The notes under the pieces: generated by a model | Told to the model about the DNA's origin: nothing | Seen by the model: only the letters and a program-made list of their open reading frames with translations | Databases searched by the model: none | Made by a program: the position numbers and the translations under genes | IMG/VR virus record: IMGVR_UViG_3300006789_000003 | Coordinates: 1 to 41,476 of that record | Strand: one strand, 5' to 3' | Length of the DNA: 41,476 bases | Origin: a virus | In this document: piece by piece, positions 6,797 to 14,526 of the stretch | Numbering within the stretch: the first letter of the stretch is position 1 | Layout: each line of letters begins with the position of its first letter

Positions 6797-6950
6797 AGGC
6801 AGTCGCCGCCGTGCTCCGGCGGTGACTGAGAAGGAAATCGACAAGAACTGGACCCGTATTTTTAATAAAAGGAACGCACATGCAACTGACAAAACAAGAC
6901 GTAGCTCCGGCCAAACTGGTCGATCCCGCGAACCTGCCGCCACTCAATGA
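6786..6950 (+). CDS. small basic phage protein, 54 aa
   Basis: ATG at 6786 lies within the tail of the preceding gene. The N-terminal half (SGKGSRRRAPAVTEKEIDKNWTRIFNK) resembles a common tiny phage protein that ends in a W/Y-x-x-IFGKK motif. In that family the protein usually stops soon after this motif. Here the frame continues for about 25 residues over the start of the next gene (6880), so the tail may be non-functional. Confidence 0.55.
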   Translation: MSGKGSRRRAPAVTEKEIDKNWTRIFNKRNAHATDKTRRSSGQTGRSREPAATQ

Positions 6951-7185
6951 GGTGCAAATAATGCTTGAGCATGCGTTTGTGCAAGGGTCGCAAACTTGGG
7001 GCGTGAAGCGCGAGATCGGTATTATACTGGTACTGGCTCAAGAACTTCTGGAAGCTCTAGACATAGCCCAAGCAGCGGACGCTAATCAACGGATGTTAAA
7101 AGGAGCACAGCTGGAAACCGGGCGGCTGCGGAAGCAAGTATCGACGCTACGAGCCGAACTTGACAGAAAAAAAGAGGCGTGTTAA
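6880..7185 (+). CDS. protein of unknown function with C-terminal coiled coil, 101 aa
   Basis: ATG at 6880 behind AAAAGGAACGCAC. The first 40 residues include LPPLNEVQIMLEHAFVQGSQTWG. From about residue 45 to the end the chain is helical, with a heptad-like leucine/alanine pattern (KGAQLETGRLRKQVSTLRAEL near residues 74-94). It could be an adaptor or oligomerising protein for the polymerase encoded just downstream. No family recognised. Confidence 0.7.
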   Translation: MQLTKQDVAPAKLVDPANLPPLNEVQIMLEHAFVQGSQTWGVKREIGIILVLAQELLEALDIAQAADANQRMLKGAQLETGRLRKQVSTLRAELDRKKEAC

Positions 7186-7207
7186 AGTTTTATTAAGGGT
7201 TAAACCT

Positions 7208-9106
7208 ATGATATTCTTCGACTTAGAGACTACCAACACACGCAAGGGGACGGCCCTAGAGCCGACCAATCGCGTTGTTATGGTGTCTTGGTGCGTCAAG
7301 GGCGGGCCCGTCAAGAATTTTACAGGCCCCATTATGGAAGCCGCGGAGTTCTGGCGCGACTTGCAGGACTCCCCGGCAGCGTGCTGCTATAATGCGAAGT
7401 TTGAGATGCACTGGCTGAAACGGTTGGGTTTCGATATCGACCGCATCCGGTGGCACGATCCCATGCTCGGCGAGAAGGTACTGTTGGGTAACGAGCCCCT
7501 ACCCATGTCGATGGACAAGGTGTCCGATCGTTACGGGTTCGACACGAAGGACAAGATGATAGATGCGCTGATGACGGGGGGTGTCTGCCCTTCGGAGATG
7601 CCACAGAGACGGTTGCGCGCTCGTTGCAACCGAGACGTGCGCGTTCTGCGCAGTTTACACGTCGAGGTCATTAGACGGCTGAAGCAGCGCGAGCAGATCC
7701 ACCTTTACCGCAACCGCTGCGACTTTGCGGTTATCCTGACTCACATAGAGGCCGAGGGGATGCAGCTAGACGTTGAGCGGGTAGAGGAGCACTACGCCAA
7801 GTACGCCGCCGAGGTTGCAGATTTGACGCGGCGGCTTGACGAGATTACGGGCGGTATCAATATGAATAGCCCGGATCAGAAGGCGCATTTCCTCTACGGG
7901 GAGCTGGGGTTTCCGGAGCAGATGCGTGGCAAGCACCCGATGCGGAACAAGCCGTCGAAGCAGTTCCCAGACGGCAGACCCAAGACGGATGCCGCTACTA
8001 TTCAGTGGCTCACGGGGCAGGCCACGACTGATCGGCAGCGTGAGTTTGTCGAATTGCAACAACGGTACAGCAAAGCTAACGCGGCGCTGTCTAAGAATTT
8101 GGAGTTTTTTCGAGGGGTATGTCTGGAGCGTGGGGGGAAGTTTCATGCGCAGTTCAACCAGACGGTAGCGGCTACGCATAGACTAACAAGTTCCGGCATG
8201 CCCCTTGTTTTCGACGCGTACGGCGGAAAGTCGAAGTCGGTGCAGTTCCAGAATATGCCCCGAGAGTTTAAAAGTTGTTTTAAGGCACCGTCTGACGATT
8301 ATTATATTGTAGAGGTCGATGCGATGCAGCTGGAGTTCCGGGTGGCGGCGTTCGTCGGTGATGATGAGCAGGCGCGCGCTGATATCGAGGATAAGGACTT
8401 CGACGCGCATTGCAAGTCGGCGTCGGTCATGCACGGCGTGGACTACCAGACATTCCTGACGGAGTTCAGGAAGGGCAGCAAGGAACGCAAGGTACAGCGA
8501 CAGGGAGCAAAGGCAGACACGTTCAAGCCGCTATACGGCGGTACGAAGGGGACGCCAGAGCAAGAGCTATATTACAAGGCGTTCGCTGCGCGGTATTCCG
8601 GGTTGATACGCCAGCAGGAAACATGGCTGGCTGAAGTCGCCATTGCAAACGAGTTTCGCACGCCGTGGGGCATGACGTTTAGGTTCGACACATATACGAA
8701 CCGACGCGGCGTATTAATGAATAAGAAAACGGGCAAGCCGGTAGGCCCGCAGGTTTACAACTATCCGGTACAGAACCTTGCGACGGCAGAGATCGTGCCG
8801 ATCGGCATATGCTCACTATATCGCCGCTGTAAGGAGAAGAAGTTAGACGTTAGGTTTTGCAATACGATTCATGATAGTATAATATGCTACGTGAACAAGG
8901 CGCACATCAATCTATTTAATCAGGAAGCAGCGAAAGCTTTCACGAGTGATGTGTACGATCATTTAGAGAAACATTACGATACTGAGTTTAACGTCCCGCT
9001 TGGTGTCGAGTCTGTCTACGGGCATCACTGGAATCAAGGGGACGAGTTTATTTATGATGGAGTGAGTAACAATGAAGCGCAAAGGTACAGTCAGCAAAGT
9101 CGGTAA
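7208..9106 (+). CDS. family-A DNA polymerase with 3'-5' exonuclease
   Basis: Replicative polymerase of the T7 gp5 / Pol I type, 632 aa from ATG 7208; an upstream in-frame TTG would add 16 residues. Exonuclease motif I is DLETT near residue 5 and Exo II is NAKFEMHW. Polymerase motif A is D371-AMQLE376-FR. Motif B runs from K435 to F439 and Y443. Motif C is HDS (D556) instead of the usual HDE. F439 aligns with E. coli F762. It overlaps the downstream SSB candidate by 35 bases. Confidence 0.95.
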   Translation: MIFFDLETTNTRKGTALEPTNRVVMVSWCVKGGPVKNFTGPIMEAAEFWRDLQDSPAACCYNAKFEMHWLKRLGFDIDRIRWHDPMLGEKVLLGNEPLPMSMDKVSDRYGFDTKDKMIDALMTGGVCPSEMPQRRLRARCNRDVRVLRSLHVEVIRRLKQREQIHLYRNRCDFAVILTHIEAEGMQLDVERVEEHYAKYAAEVADLTRRLDEITGGINMNSPDQKAHFLYGELGFPEQMRGKHPMRNKPSKQFPDGRPKTDAATIQWLTGQATTDRQREFVELQQRYSKANAALSKNLEFFRGVCLERGGKFHAQFNQTVAATHRLTSSGMPLVFDAYGGKSKSVQFQNMPREFKSCFKAPSDDYYIVEVDAMQLEFRVAAFVGDDEQARADIEDKDFDAHCKSASVMHGVDYQTFLTEFRKGSKERKVQRQGAKADTFKPLYGGTKGTPEQELYYKAFAARYSGLIRQQETWLAEVAIANEFRTPWGMTFRFDTYTNRRGVLMNKKTGKPVGPQVYNYPVQNLATAEIVPIGICSLYRRCKEKKLDVRFCNTIHDSIICYVNKAHINLFNQEAAKAFTSDVYDHLEKHYDTEFNVPLGVESVYGHHWNQGDEFIYDGVSNNEAQRYSQQSR

Positions 9107-9656
9107 GAGCAAATTTTCCTTTTTTGTTATGCTTGACGGCGAGGCGTTCTATTTTAATACTAAGTTTGAACCGAAGTGTGGCGTAGGCGATGTCGTCGGC
9201 ATCGAGTTTGATAAGAAGGCCGACAACCGGGGCCAGATCCAGAAGATCGTTGTCTTAGAGGACAGTGGCAGCCCGAAGGGTGTACAGGAATCTGCAGGCT
9301 TTGGCGGGGGCAGTCAATCTAGCGCCAGCGGCGGCAGTAACTACACGCCGAACACCGACCGACAGGATAGCATCGTCTACCAGTCTTCGCGTAAGGACGC
9401 TCTGGTACTAGCTGAAATCCTCGTGTCTAACGAGGCTATCAAATTGCCGAAGGATGCAGACAAGAGGCGTATGGTGATTGAAGAGCTAGTTAATGAGACG
9501 ACGTTCACGTATTTTAAGGCGGCAAGTGACCCACAAGCCGCCCTGAAGGGCGAGGAGGCTGTCGCAGCGGACGCAGCAGACGAGCCACAAGATAACGTGG
9601 TTAGTTTAGACACCGCAGTCGGCGATGACAGTTGGGACGACGACAGCTGGGAATAA
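9072..9656 (+). CDS. probable single-stranded DNA-binding protein
   Basis: 194 aa. The N-terminal 60 residues are beta-rich and basic, suggestive of an OB fold (KGTVSKVGKSKFSFFVMLDG). A Gly/Ser linker covers about residues 74-95, then comes a helical section. The C-terminus is very acidic with aromatic residues (GDDSWDDDSWE), the hallmark tail of SSB proteins such as T7 gp2.5 that recruits polymerase and helicase. SSB function is inferred from this architecture and the position next to polymerase. Confidence 0.65.
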   Translation: MKRKGTVSKVGKSKFSFFVMLDGEAFYFNTKFEPKCGVGDVVGIEFDKKADNRGQIQKIVVLEDSGSPKGVQESAGFGGGSQSSASGGSNYTPNTDRQDSIVYQSSRKDALVLAEILVSNEAIKLPKDADKRRMVIEELVNETTFTYFKAASDPQAALKGEEAVAADAADEPQDNVVSLDTAVGDDSWDDDSWE

Positions 9657-9714
9657 CTGAGTGCCCTAGTGTGTGTGGACAGGGACGTCCTCCGCACTTT
9701 AACTGGAGAACGAA

Positions 9715-9834
9715 ATGGTAGATATGTCAACAACAGACACAGTAATAGCAGTCGGCTACTGGGTAGGACTGGCGGCAGGTCTAGGATTGATAGGCACGCT
9801 GCTCGGTATTGTGCTCGGCAAGATACGGGTCTAA
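9715..9834 (+). CDS. tiny single-span membrane protein, 39 aa
   Basis: Behind AACTGGAGAACGAA. Residues 10-36 form a glycine-rich hydrophobic span (GYWVGLAAGLGLIGTLLGIVLG) followed by a short basic end (KIRV), giving an N-out/C-in prediction. Function unknown. It sits between the SSB and exonuclease genes. Confidence 0.6.
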   Translation: MVDMSTTDTVIAVGYWVGLAAGLGLIGTLLGIVLGKIRV

Positions 9835-9868
9835 AACTGAAATTTCCCAAAGTTGGCGGAACAAAACT

Positions 9869-10759
9869 ATGAAAGTACGCGCTTTAATTGACGGAGACTG
9901 GATATTATACGCCGCCGGTTTTGCGGGGCAGAAAACGAAGTACGTTTTGCCCGCGTTGTTTGGAGAGCAGGAGTTCGACAACAAAACCGAGTTGCGGGAA
10001 GTGGCCGAGCAAGAGGACCGTGATTGGCAGGAACTCCCGGTTTATTCGCGCGTCGTGCTCGATCCCGAATCGCACTTCTTTCACAGTGCGAAAAAAATGA
10101 TCGAGACGCAATTGCAAAAGATCGGCGAGAAATTTGGAACCGACAACGTGCCCTATACGGTGCTGATAGACGGGGACGGAAACTTTCGTAACCGCATCGC
10201 AACCTTGCGTGGTTATAAAGCAAACAGGGCGCCAAATTCAAAGCCCATGATGTACGGAGCGATCCGACAGTATCTGATTGATAACTGGGACGCCGAAGTA
10301 ATACACGATCAGGAAACTGACGACGAAATGTGCATTCGGGCAACAGCCTTACAAAACAACGGGGTCACTTCGGTGCTGGTCGGAGTAGACAAGGATTACA
10401 AACAACAGCCGGGCTGGTGGTTGAACCCAAACAAGGGTTTTATGCGCATCGGCGAGCAGCAAGGAGCGTGGTACTTGCACATTCAATGTTTAACCGGGGA
10501 CAGCTCCGACAACATCGGCGGGGCGTATAAGATCGGCCCCAAAATAGCGCAAGAATTAGTGCCGAAACGCGGCACGCCGGAGCAGATGTGGGACGCAGTA
10601 GTAGGAGGCTTCCAGCTAAGCATGACTAAGTACCCGGAAAAGTACCCGGCGGACATGACGCCGGAAACCGCGGCGTTAGAGAACATGAGGCTTGTTTATT
10701 TACGGCGGGAGTATAACGAGATGTGGGCACCACCGGGGACCGACGATGGGCGGACGTAG
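9869..10759 (+). CDS. 5'-3' exonuclease (FEN / Pol I 5' nuclease family)
   Basis: 296 aa, comparable to T7 gp6. The start at 9869 places the first metal-binding motif ALIDGDW (D8, D10) at the N-terminus as in this family; a 20-residue in-frame extension upstream lacks homology. Further landmarks are RGYKANR, the acidic QETDDEM, VGVDKDYKQ and the helix-hairpin-helix LTGDSSDNIGG...GPKIAQ. It likely removes primers and degrades host DNA for nucleotides. The next gene starts 14 bases before its end. Confidence 0.92.
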   Translation: MKVRALIDGDWILYAAGFAGQKTKYVLPALFGEQEFDNKTELREVAEQEDRDWQELPVYSRVVLDPESHFFHSAKKMIETQLQKIGEKFGTDNVPYTVLIDGDGNFRNRIATLRGYKANRAPNSKPMMYGAIRQYLIDNWDAEVIHDQETDDEMCIRATALQNNGVTSVLVGVDKDYKQQPGWWLNPNKGFMRIGEQQGAWYLHIQCLTGDSSDNIGGAYKIGPKIAQELVPKRGTPEQMWDAVVGGFQLSMTKYPEKYPADMTPETAALENMRLVYLRREYNEMWAPPGTDDGRT

Positions 10760-11147
10760 TAGCAGAATCAAGGGGGCGACCGGAGAGCGTGAGTTTTTCA
10801 AGCTATCCAACGCGGCCGTAGAGGACGTAGACTGGCCGTATCGTCACCGGGACGGGGACATATTTAAGCGTCATCCGGCACCACGGCACGGTAAAGGTCA
10901 GCCGGATAACACTGATCCGATGGGCGTATTACCAGTCACTATAGAAGTGAAACGCGTTGAAAAGCCACAGTTTAAGACGTGGATCGACAAGCTACAAGAG
11001 CAAAGCAGACCGACACAGACCCCCGTATTAGCGTGGCGTAAGAATGGTGAGGACTGGACCGTGATGCCCTTGCTGGACATGAACGAATGGCAATCCTATT
11101 TGCGCTGGCGTTTAAAGCGAGTGAATGAGGGGCACGATGAGGCATAG
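10746..11147 (+). CDS. PD-(D/E)XK nuclease, Holliday-junction-resolvase-like
   Basis: 133 aa, starting MGGRSSRIKGATGEREF, typical of phage resolvases in which a basic N-terminus precedes the GxxxER helix. The active-site strand is VTIEVKRVE (E-x-K), followed by FKTWIDKLQEQ and VLAWRKNGEDWTVM, the usual end of this family. It would cut branched replication intermediates before packaging. Start at 10746 is preferred over an upstream ATG at 10692 inside the exonuclease gene. Confidence 0.8.
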   Translation: MGGRSSRIKGATGEREFFKLSNAAVEDVDWPYRHRDGDIFKRHPAPRHGKGQPDNTDPMGVLPVTIEVKRVEKPQFKTWIDKLQEQSRPTQTPVLAWRKNGEDWTVMPLLDMNEWQSYLRWRLKRVNEGHDEA

Positions 11148-11664
11148 CAATTCAGCAGCAAGAAAGGGGACGCCGATATTTACGGGCGTAATGAAATACT
11201 TTCCCGACGCGTTAGCGGAAATCGCGCGCGCCTCGCAGGTGGGGAACGACCAACACCATCCTAACACGCCGCTACATTGGGATCGTGCTAAGTCTACCGA
11301 CGAGTACGACTCCTGTGCGCGGCACTTATTAGACCGGGCGGCCGGAGATGTATTCGATGAGGACGGCACGCGCCACATGGCAAAGGTTGCATGGCGAGCA
11401 TTGGCTGCGTTGCAAAAAGAACTCGAAGAAGAACGTGACGAGGAAACGGCGGAAGAATTGCCGATCGGTGGGACGAAGATTATTCACCCGCTACCTCCGC
11501 CGCGGGAAAACGAGACTGATTACGACCGCATACAGCGTCGATCGGCCGAACGGGAGGCAGAACTGTTACTTCAGGATCGTCTGCGCGCAGCTGGCGACGG
11601 CTCAGTCGCGGCGCAGGACTTTATCAACGAGTATGAAGCAGAGATTGCGAGGCTCCGAAGATGA
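11137..11664 (+). CDS. dATP/dGTP diphosphohydrolase-like protein (PF18909/DUF5664 type)
   Basis: 175 aa from ATG 11137, with AGGGG just upstream (an in-frame ATG 12 bases earlier is possible). The core RKGTPIFTGVMKYFP...ALAEIA...GNDQHHP...LHWDRAKSTDE...DEDGTRHMAKVAWRALA is the signature of the phage family annotated as dATP/dGTP diphosphohydrolase. That family is thought to adjust dNTP pools. A charged C-terminal extension (about 85 residues) is of unknown role. No PurZ gene is present, so 2-aminoadenine DNA is not indicated. Confidence 0.78.
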   Translation: MRHSNSAARKGTPIFTGVMKYFPDALAEIARASQVGNDQHHPNTPLHWDRAKSTDEYDSCARHLLDRAAGDVFDEDGTRHMAKVAWRALAALQKELEEERDEETAEELPIGGTKIIHPLPPPRENETDYDRIQRRSAEREAELLLQDRLRAAGDGSVAAQDFINEYEAEIARLRR

Positions 11665-12395
11665 ATATATTGACTTTTGATATTGAAACAGCGCCAGCCG
11701 AAGCATACGCTTGGCAGATGTGGAAGACTAACATTGCTCCGACTCAAATTATCGCGCCGGGTTACACTTTGTCTTGGGCGGCAAAGTGGCTGGGAGAACC
11801 AGCTAAAAAGACGGTTTACCGCAGCGTGTGGGATAAAGGGGATTTCATCAGCGAGCTGCACGACCTGCTTAACGAAGCTGACGCCGTGGTCGGGTATAAT
11901 TCGGACAAGTTTGATTTGCGCCACATGAACCGGGAATTTACGCAGATTGGACTCGGCCCAGTACGTCCGCTAGCTTCTATCGACTTGTACAAGATAGTGA
12001 AGCGCAACTTTAATTTCCCGTATTACCGGCTAGATTACGTGTCGCAGAAATTACTCGGGGCGAAGAAGCTGGACACGGGCGGGTTCGACTTGTGGCCTGC
12101 GTTCATGAAGAAAGACCCGAAAGCACTAAAGAAAATGCAGCAGTATAACATTAAGGATGTATTATTGACGGAAAAGTTATACACGTACTTGCTGCCGTGG
12201 GTCAAGAATCATCCTTTCGTCGGTGATGGTGATATCATCATCCCTGACAGTGACGTGACGTACGAGTGCCCGGCTTGTGGATCTACCGACACGCAAAAAG
12301 AGCGCCCACGTCGCACACGCTGTTTTGGCATTCGCGTAGTACGATGTGGTAACTGTGGGTCGTGGTCTGAAGGGCAAAGGAAAAAGTTGTCATGA
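11661..12395 (+). CDS. DnaQ-like 3'-5' exonuclease with C-terminal zinc ribbon
   Basis: 244 aa, overlapping the previous gene by ATGA. Exonuclease motif I is LTFDIETAP (residues 4-12), motif II GYNSDKFD, and motif III YNIKDVLLTEKLY, as in RNase-H-like DEDD exonucleases. After residue 200 a zinc ribbon has CPACGS and CGNCGS pairs. Because the polymerase carries its own exonuclease domain, this second one may act in recombination, RNA processing or defence evasion. Substrate unknown. Confidence 0.82.
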   Translation: MNILTFDIETAPAEAYAWQMWKTNIAPTQIIAPGYTLSWAAKWLGEPAKKTVYRSVWDKGDFISELHDLLNEADAVVGYNSDKFDLRHMNREFTQIGLGPVRPLASIDLYKIVKRNFNFPYYRLDYVSQKLLGAKKLDTGGFDLWPAFMKKDPKALKKMQQYNIKDVLLTEKLYTYLLPWVKNHPFVGDGDIIIPDSDVTYECPACGSTDTQKERPRRTRCFGIRVVRCGNCGSWSEGQRKKLS

Positions 12396-13219
12396 AAGTT
12401 TTAGGACTTCAGAGGGATTCTCCAAAGTCAGCAGCTAACCGCGCCACTAGCTCGCTAATAGACCGGCTGAACGGATCCTATCAGCGACGGGCACTGCCTG
12501 TACACCCGGACGAACCGGACCTCGTGGTGCAATGGGGATTCAAGCCGGACCCCGGATTATTGTCAGCGATTTCCGCTGGTATTCCGTACCTTATAATAGA
12601 CCTTGGGTACATAGACAATGGAAGGGCGGCGAAGTTCTCTATATCCTTCAACGGTTTTCACGGTACAGCGTGGAGCGATCCAAAAGTGTTAGACCGAGAG
12701 CCGCGTCCGATGCCGGGCTATTCTGATTGGCGATCGGGGGAAGGGGACAAAGTTGTAGTGGTTGGACAAATGCCTAACGACCAGTCTTTACGTGGGCAGG
12801 ATATAAACGCGTGGATGGGGAGGGCAGCAAGCGCAGCAAGGGACGCATTCGGAAAACCAGTCATAAAACGGCCCCACCCAAAAATGTTAAACCCGTGGGA
12901 ACCAGCCAATGATCCTTGGAGCACGGCTTTAGAGGAAGCGTACGCTGTTGTAACGTGGACGTCTACTGCTGCTATTGGCAGCGTGTTGGCAGGGGTGCCC
13001 ACTATTGCTATGCACCCCGGCAACATGGCGTACAAGGTGGCGGCGCACGATATGATATTGCGCACACCGCCCGGCAGAAGCGAATGGCTACACGAGTTGG
13101 CGTGGCGGGAGTGGGATTTTTCGTCTTCGGCTGACTTAGATCGTTTGGCCGATTACATAATAGAAGTTTACCCCCGTTTGCGGGACACCCCGCTAGATAG
13201 CCCTCGGAATGTATTGTGA
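12392..13219 (+). CDS. putative GT-B-like glycosyltransferase
   Basis: 275 aa, coupled to the exonuclease gene by ATGA. The C-terminal half has VVTWTSTAAIGSVLAGVPTI followed by MHPGNMAY and HELAWREW. A T/S-rich loop followed by an AGVP(T/V)I strand is typical of the donor-binding side of GT-B folds, including capsule- and surface-polymer-type transferases, and of a recurrent phage protein of this kind. Substrate (phage DNA, surface glycan or nucleotide sugar) cannot be read from the sequence. Confidence 0.55.
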   Translation: MKVLGLQRDSPKSAANRATSSLIDRLNGSYQRRALPVHPDEPDLVVQWGFKPDPGLLSAISAGIPYLIIDLGYIDNGRAAKFSISFNGFHGTAWSDPKVLDREPRPMPGYSDWRSGEGDKVVVVGQMPNDQSLRGQDINAWMGRAASAARDAFGKPVIKRPHPKMLNPWEPANDPWSTALEEAYAVVTWTSTAAIGSVLAGVPTIAMHPGNMAYKVAAHDMILRTPPGRSEWLHELAWREWDFSSSADLDRLADYIIEVYPRLRDTPLDSPRNVL

Positions 13220-13701
13220 CCAAACGCATAAGTTCGTATTTGACTAAACGGCCTGTCCGAACCGGAGCAGCAATTAAGTCAGATCCGCAAAGTCACCGTG
13301 TTTATCGCATGGAACGACGAATAGTAGGGTGGGCCATATATGCTCGCGTCGAACAAGCAGATTTACAAAGGATAGCAGATTACGTTTGCCGAAAGAAAAA
13401 CGTTAAGCGTGTAGGTGTTTCAGTATTAGACGGGGGGAAACAACATGCCAATGTTTTCGGATGGTGTGAGGATAGCACGATTCATCTTAACGCTGACTAT
13501 CATGGCGACAACACGTCTGTATTGGTGCATGAACTTGCCCACTATGTTACGAGCCAGTTCTGGCCGGAAGCGGACCATCATGGCCCGCAATTTATGGAAG
13601 TTTATATTGACTTATTAGACATGCTAAATCTTATACCTAGAAAGCAAATGGAAGACCTCTGTCACGAACATGACGTACAGTGGGGAGTGCCCGATGATTA
13701 A
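13216..13701 (+). CDS. SprT-like zinc metallopeptidase
   Basis: 161 aa with GTG start overlapping the preceding stop. It contains HELAH (H105, E106, H109) and a third candidate ligand H121/H122 in ADHHGPQF, the HExxH...H pattern of SprT/Spartan-type metallopeptidases. Spartan proteins remove DNA-protein crosslinks. A phage version could clear blocked replication forks or destroy host DNA-binding proteins. The N-terminal 45 residues are basic. Confidence 0.75.
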   Translation: MTKRISSYLTKRPVRTGAAIKSDPQSHRVYRMERRIVGWAIYARVEQADLQRIADYVCRKKNVKRVGVSVLDGGKQHANVFGWCEDSTIHLNADYHGDNTSVLVHELAHYVTSQFWPEADHHGPQFMEVYIDLLDMLNLIPRKQMEDLCHEHDVQWGVPDD

Positions 13702-13987
13702 CAGCATGCACAAATTTTTTAAAATTGTAGCCGCGATATTATTGACGGCGTACGCATTAACGGCCCTCGCCGCCCCCGGCACGTCTAGCTGGAACGCCAT
13801 GTTAAAAGACCGCCTGAAAAACCCGCAAAACTATTGGGGCGGGCCAGAAATGCGGCCATCGATTGAGGAATTGTCGGACGGCCCTTCCCGCTCTAAGCAC
13901 ATCGCTCTTAGAGGAGGTAAGACTAACGCAGAAATCGCCGCCGATCTACGAATCGTTGTGCTTTGGTTACGGCAGCCGGAGCTATGA
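13694..13987 (+). CDS. secreted or periplasmic protein with signal peptide, 97 aa
   Basis: Starts at 13694, overlapping the metallopeptidase gene by eight bases; a second ATG four codons later is possible. Residues 5-28 form a classical signal peptide: basic HKFFK, hydrophobic IVAAILLTAYALTALA, and a probable cleavage near ALAA/PG. The mature part is small and charged, with no known domain. Export of an early/middle phage protein suggests action in the host envelope, such as superinfection exclusion. This is inference. Confidence 0.7.
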   Translation: MINSMHKFFKIVAAILLTAYALTALAAPGTSSWNAMLKDRLKNPQNYWGGPEMRPSIEELSDGPSRSKHIALRGGKTNAEIAADLRIVVLWLRQPEL

Positions 13988-14514
13988 GTAACTGGACAGC
14001 ACGCAAGGCGGCGCTGCAGCCGGACGAAATAACGCATAGGCTTGCGTTTAATCCCAACTATCCGGGCATCCCTACGGGGGTTCCCGGCGCTATTGGTATT
14101 AAGATACGCGACAAGATAAAGCCGGAGACGCGTGAGCGCATCCGGCAGAGCATCGACAGGCAGGGTATTAGAAATCCTATTACAGCGTACCGCACTAGCG
14201 AAGGGTTGTTTCTAGGCTTCGGTGGGGGGCGTCTACAGGCAGCTAAGGCGCTGCAAATATTAGTCCCGGCTATCGTCATCGACTACACAGGGGAGATGGT
14301 GGATTACGAGGAAGTAACGCCCGACAATTGGGAGGAGTTTTACACGGATGTGCCCATGTACTTTGAGTTCAACGATACTGGCATCTACACCCATTATGGC
14401 CTCGAACGTAACCGTGACGAGCCGGTTGATATACGAGGACTTGCGTGGGCGCGTGAAGAAGATATGCAAGCAATTTTAAAAGAATCACCGTGGCTAGGAG
14501 AAAAGAGTGAGTAG
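13984..14514 (+). CDS. ParB N-terminal-domain-like protein
   Basis: 176 aa, overlapping the preceding gene by ATGA. Residues about 42-92 fit the ParB/Srx-like nuclease fold: RIRQSIDRQGIRNPITAYR, then GLFLGFGGGRLQAAKAL with the GGxRLxAA signature and IVIDY. It lacks an obvious helix-turn-helix after the domain and has no ParA partner nearby, so plasmid partition is unlikely. It may be a nucleotide-binding or DNA-nicking accessory protein. Confidence 0.7.
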   Translation: MSNWTARKAALQPDEITHRLAFNPNYPGIPTGVPGAIGIKIRDKIKPETRERIRQSIDRQGIRNPITAYRTSEGLFLGFGGGRLQAAKALQILVPAIVIDYTGEMVDYEEVTPDNWEEFYTDVPMYFEFNDTGIYTHYGLERNRDEPVDIRGLAWAREEDMQAILKESPWLGEKSE

Positions 14515-14526
14515 AAGGATGCAGCG

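Noticed and set aside
11137-14514. 2-aminoadenine (Z) genome pathway
   Set aside because: Only a diphosphohydrolase-like gene is present; no PurZ or DatZ-like gene was seen.
13984-14514. ParABS plasmid-partition system
   Set aside because: No ParA gene, no helix-turn-helix in the ParB-like protein and no parS-like repeats recognised.
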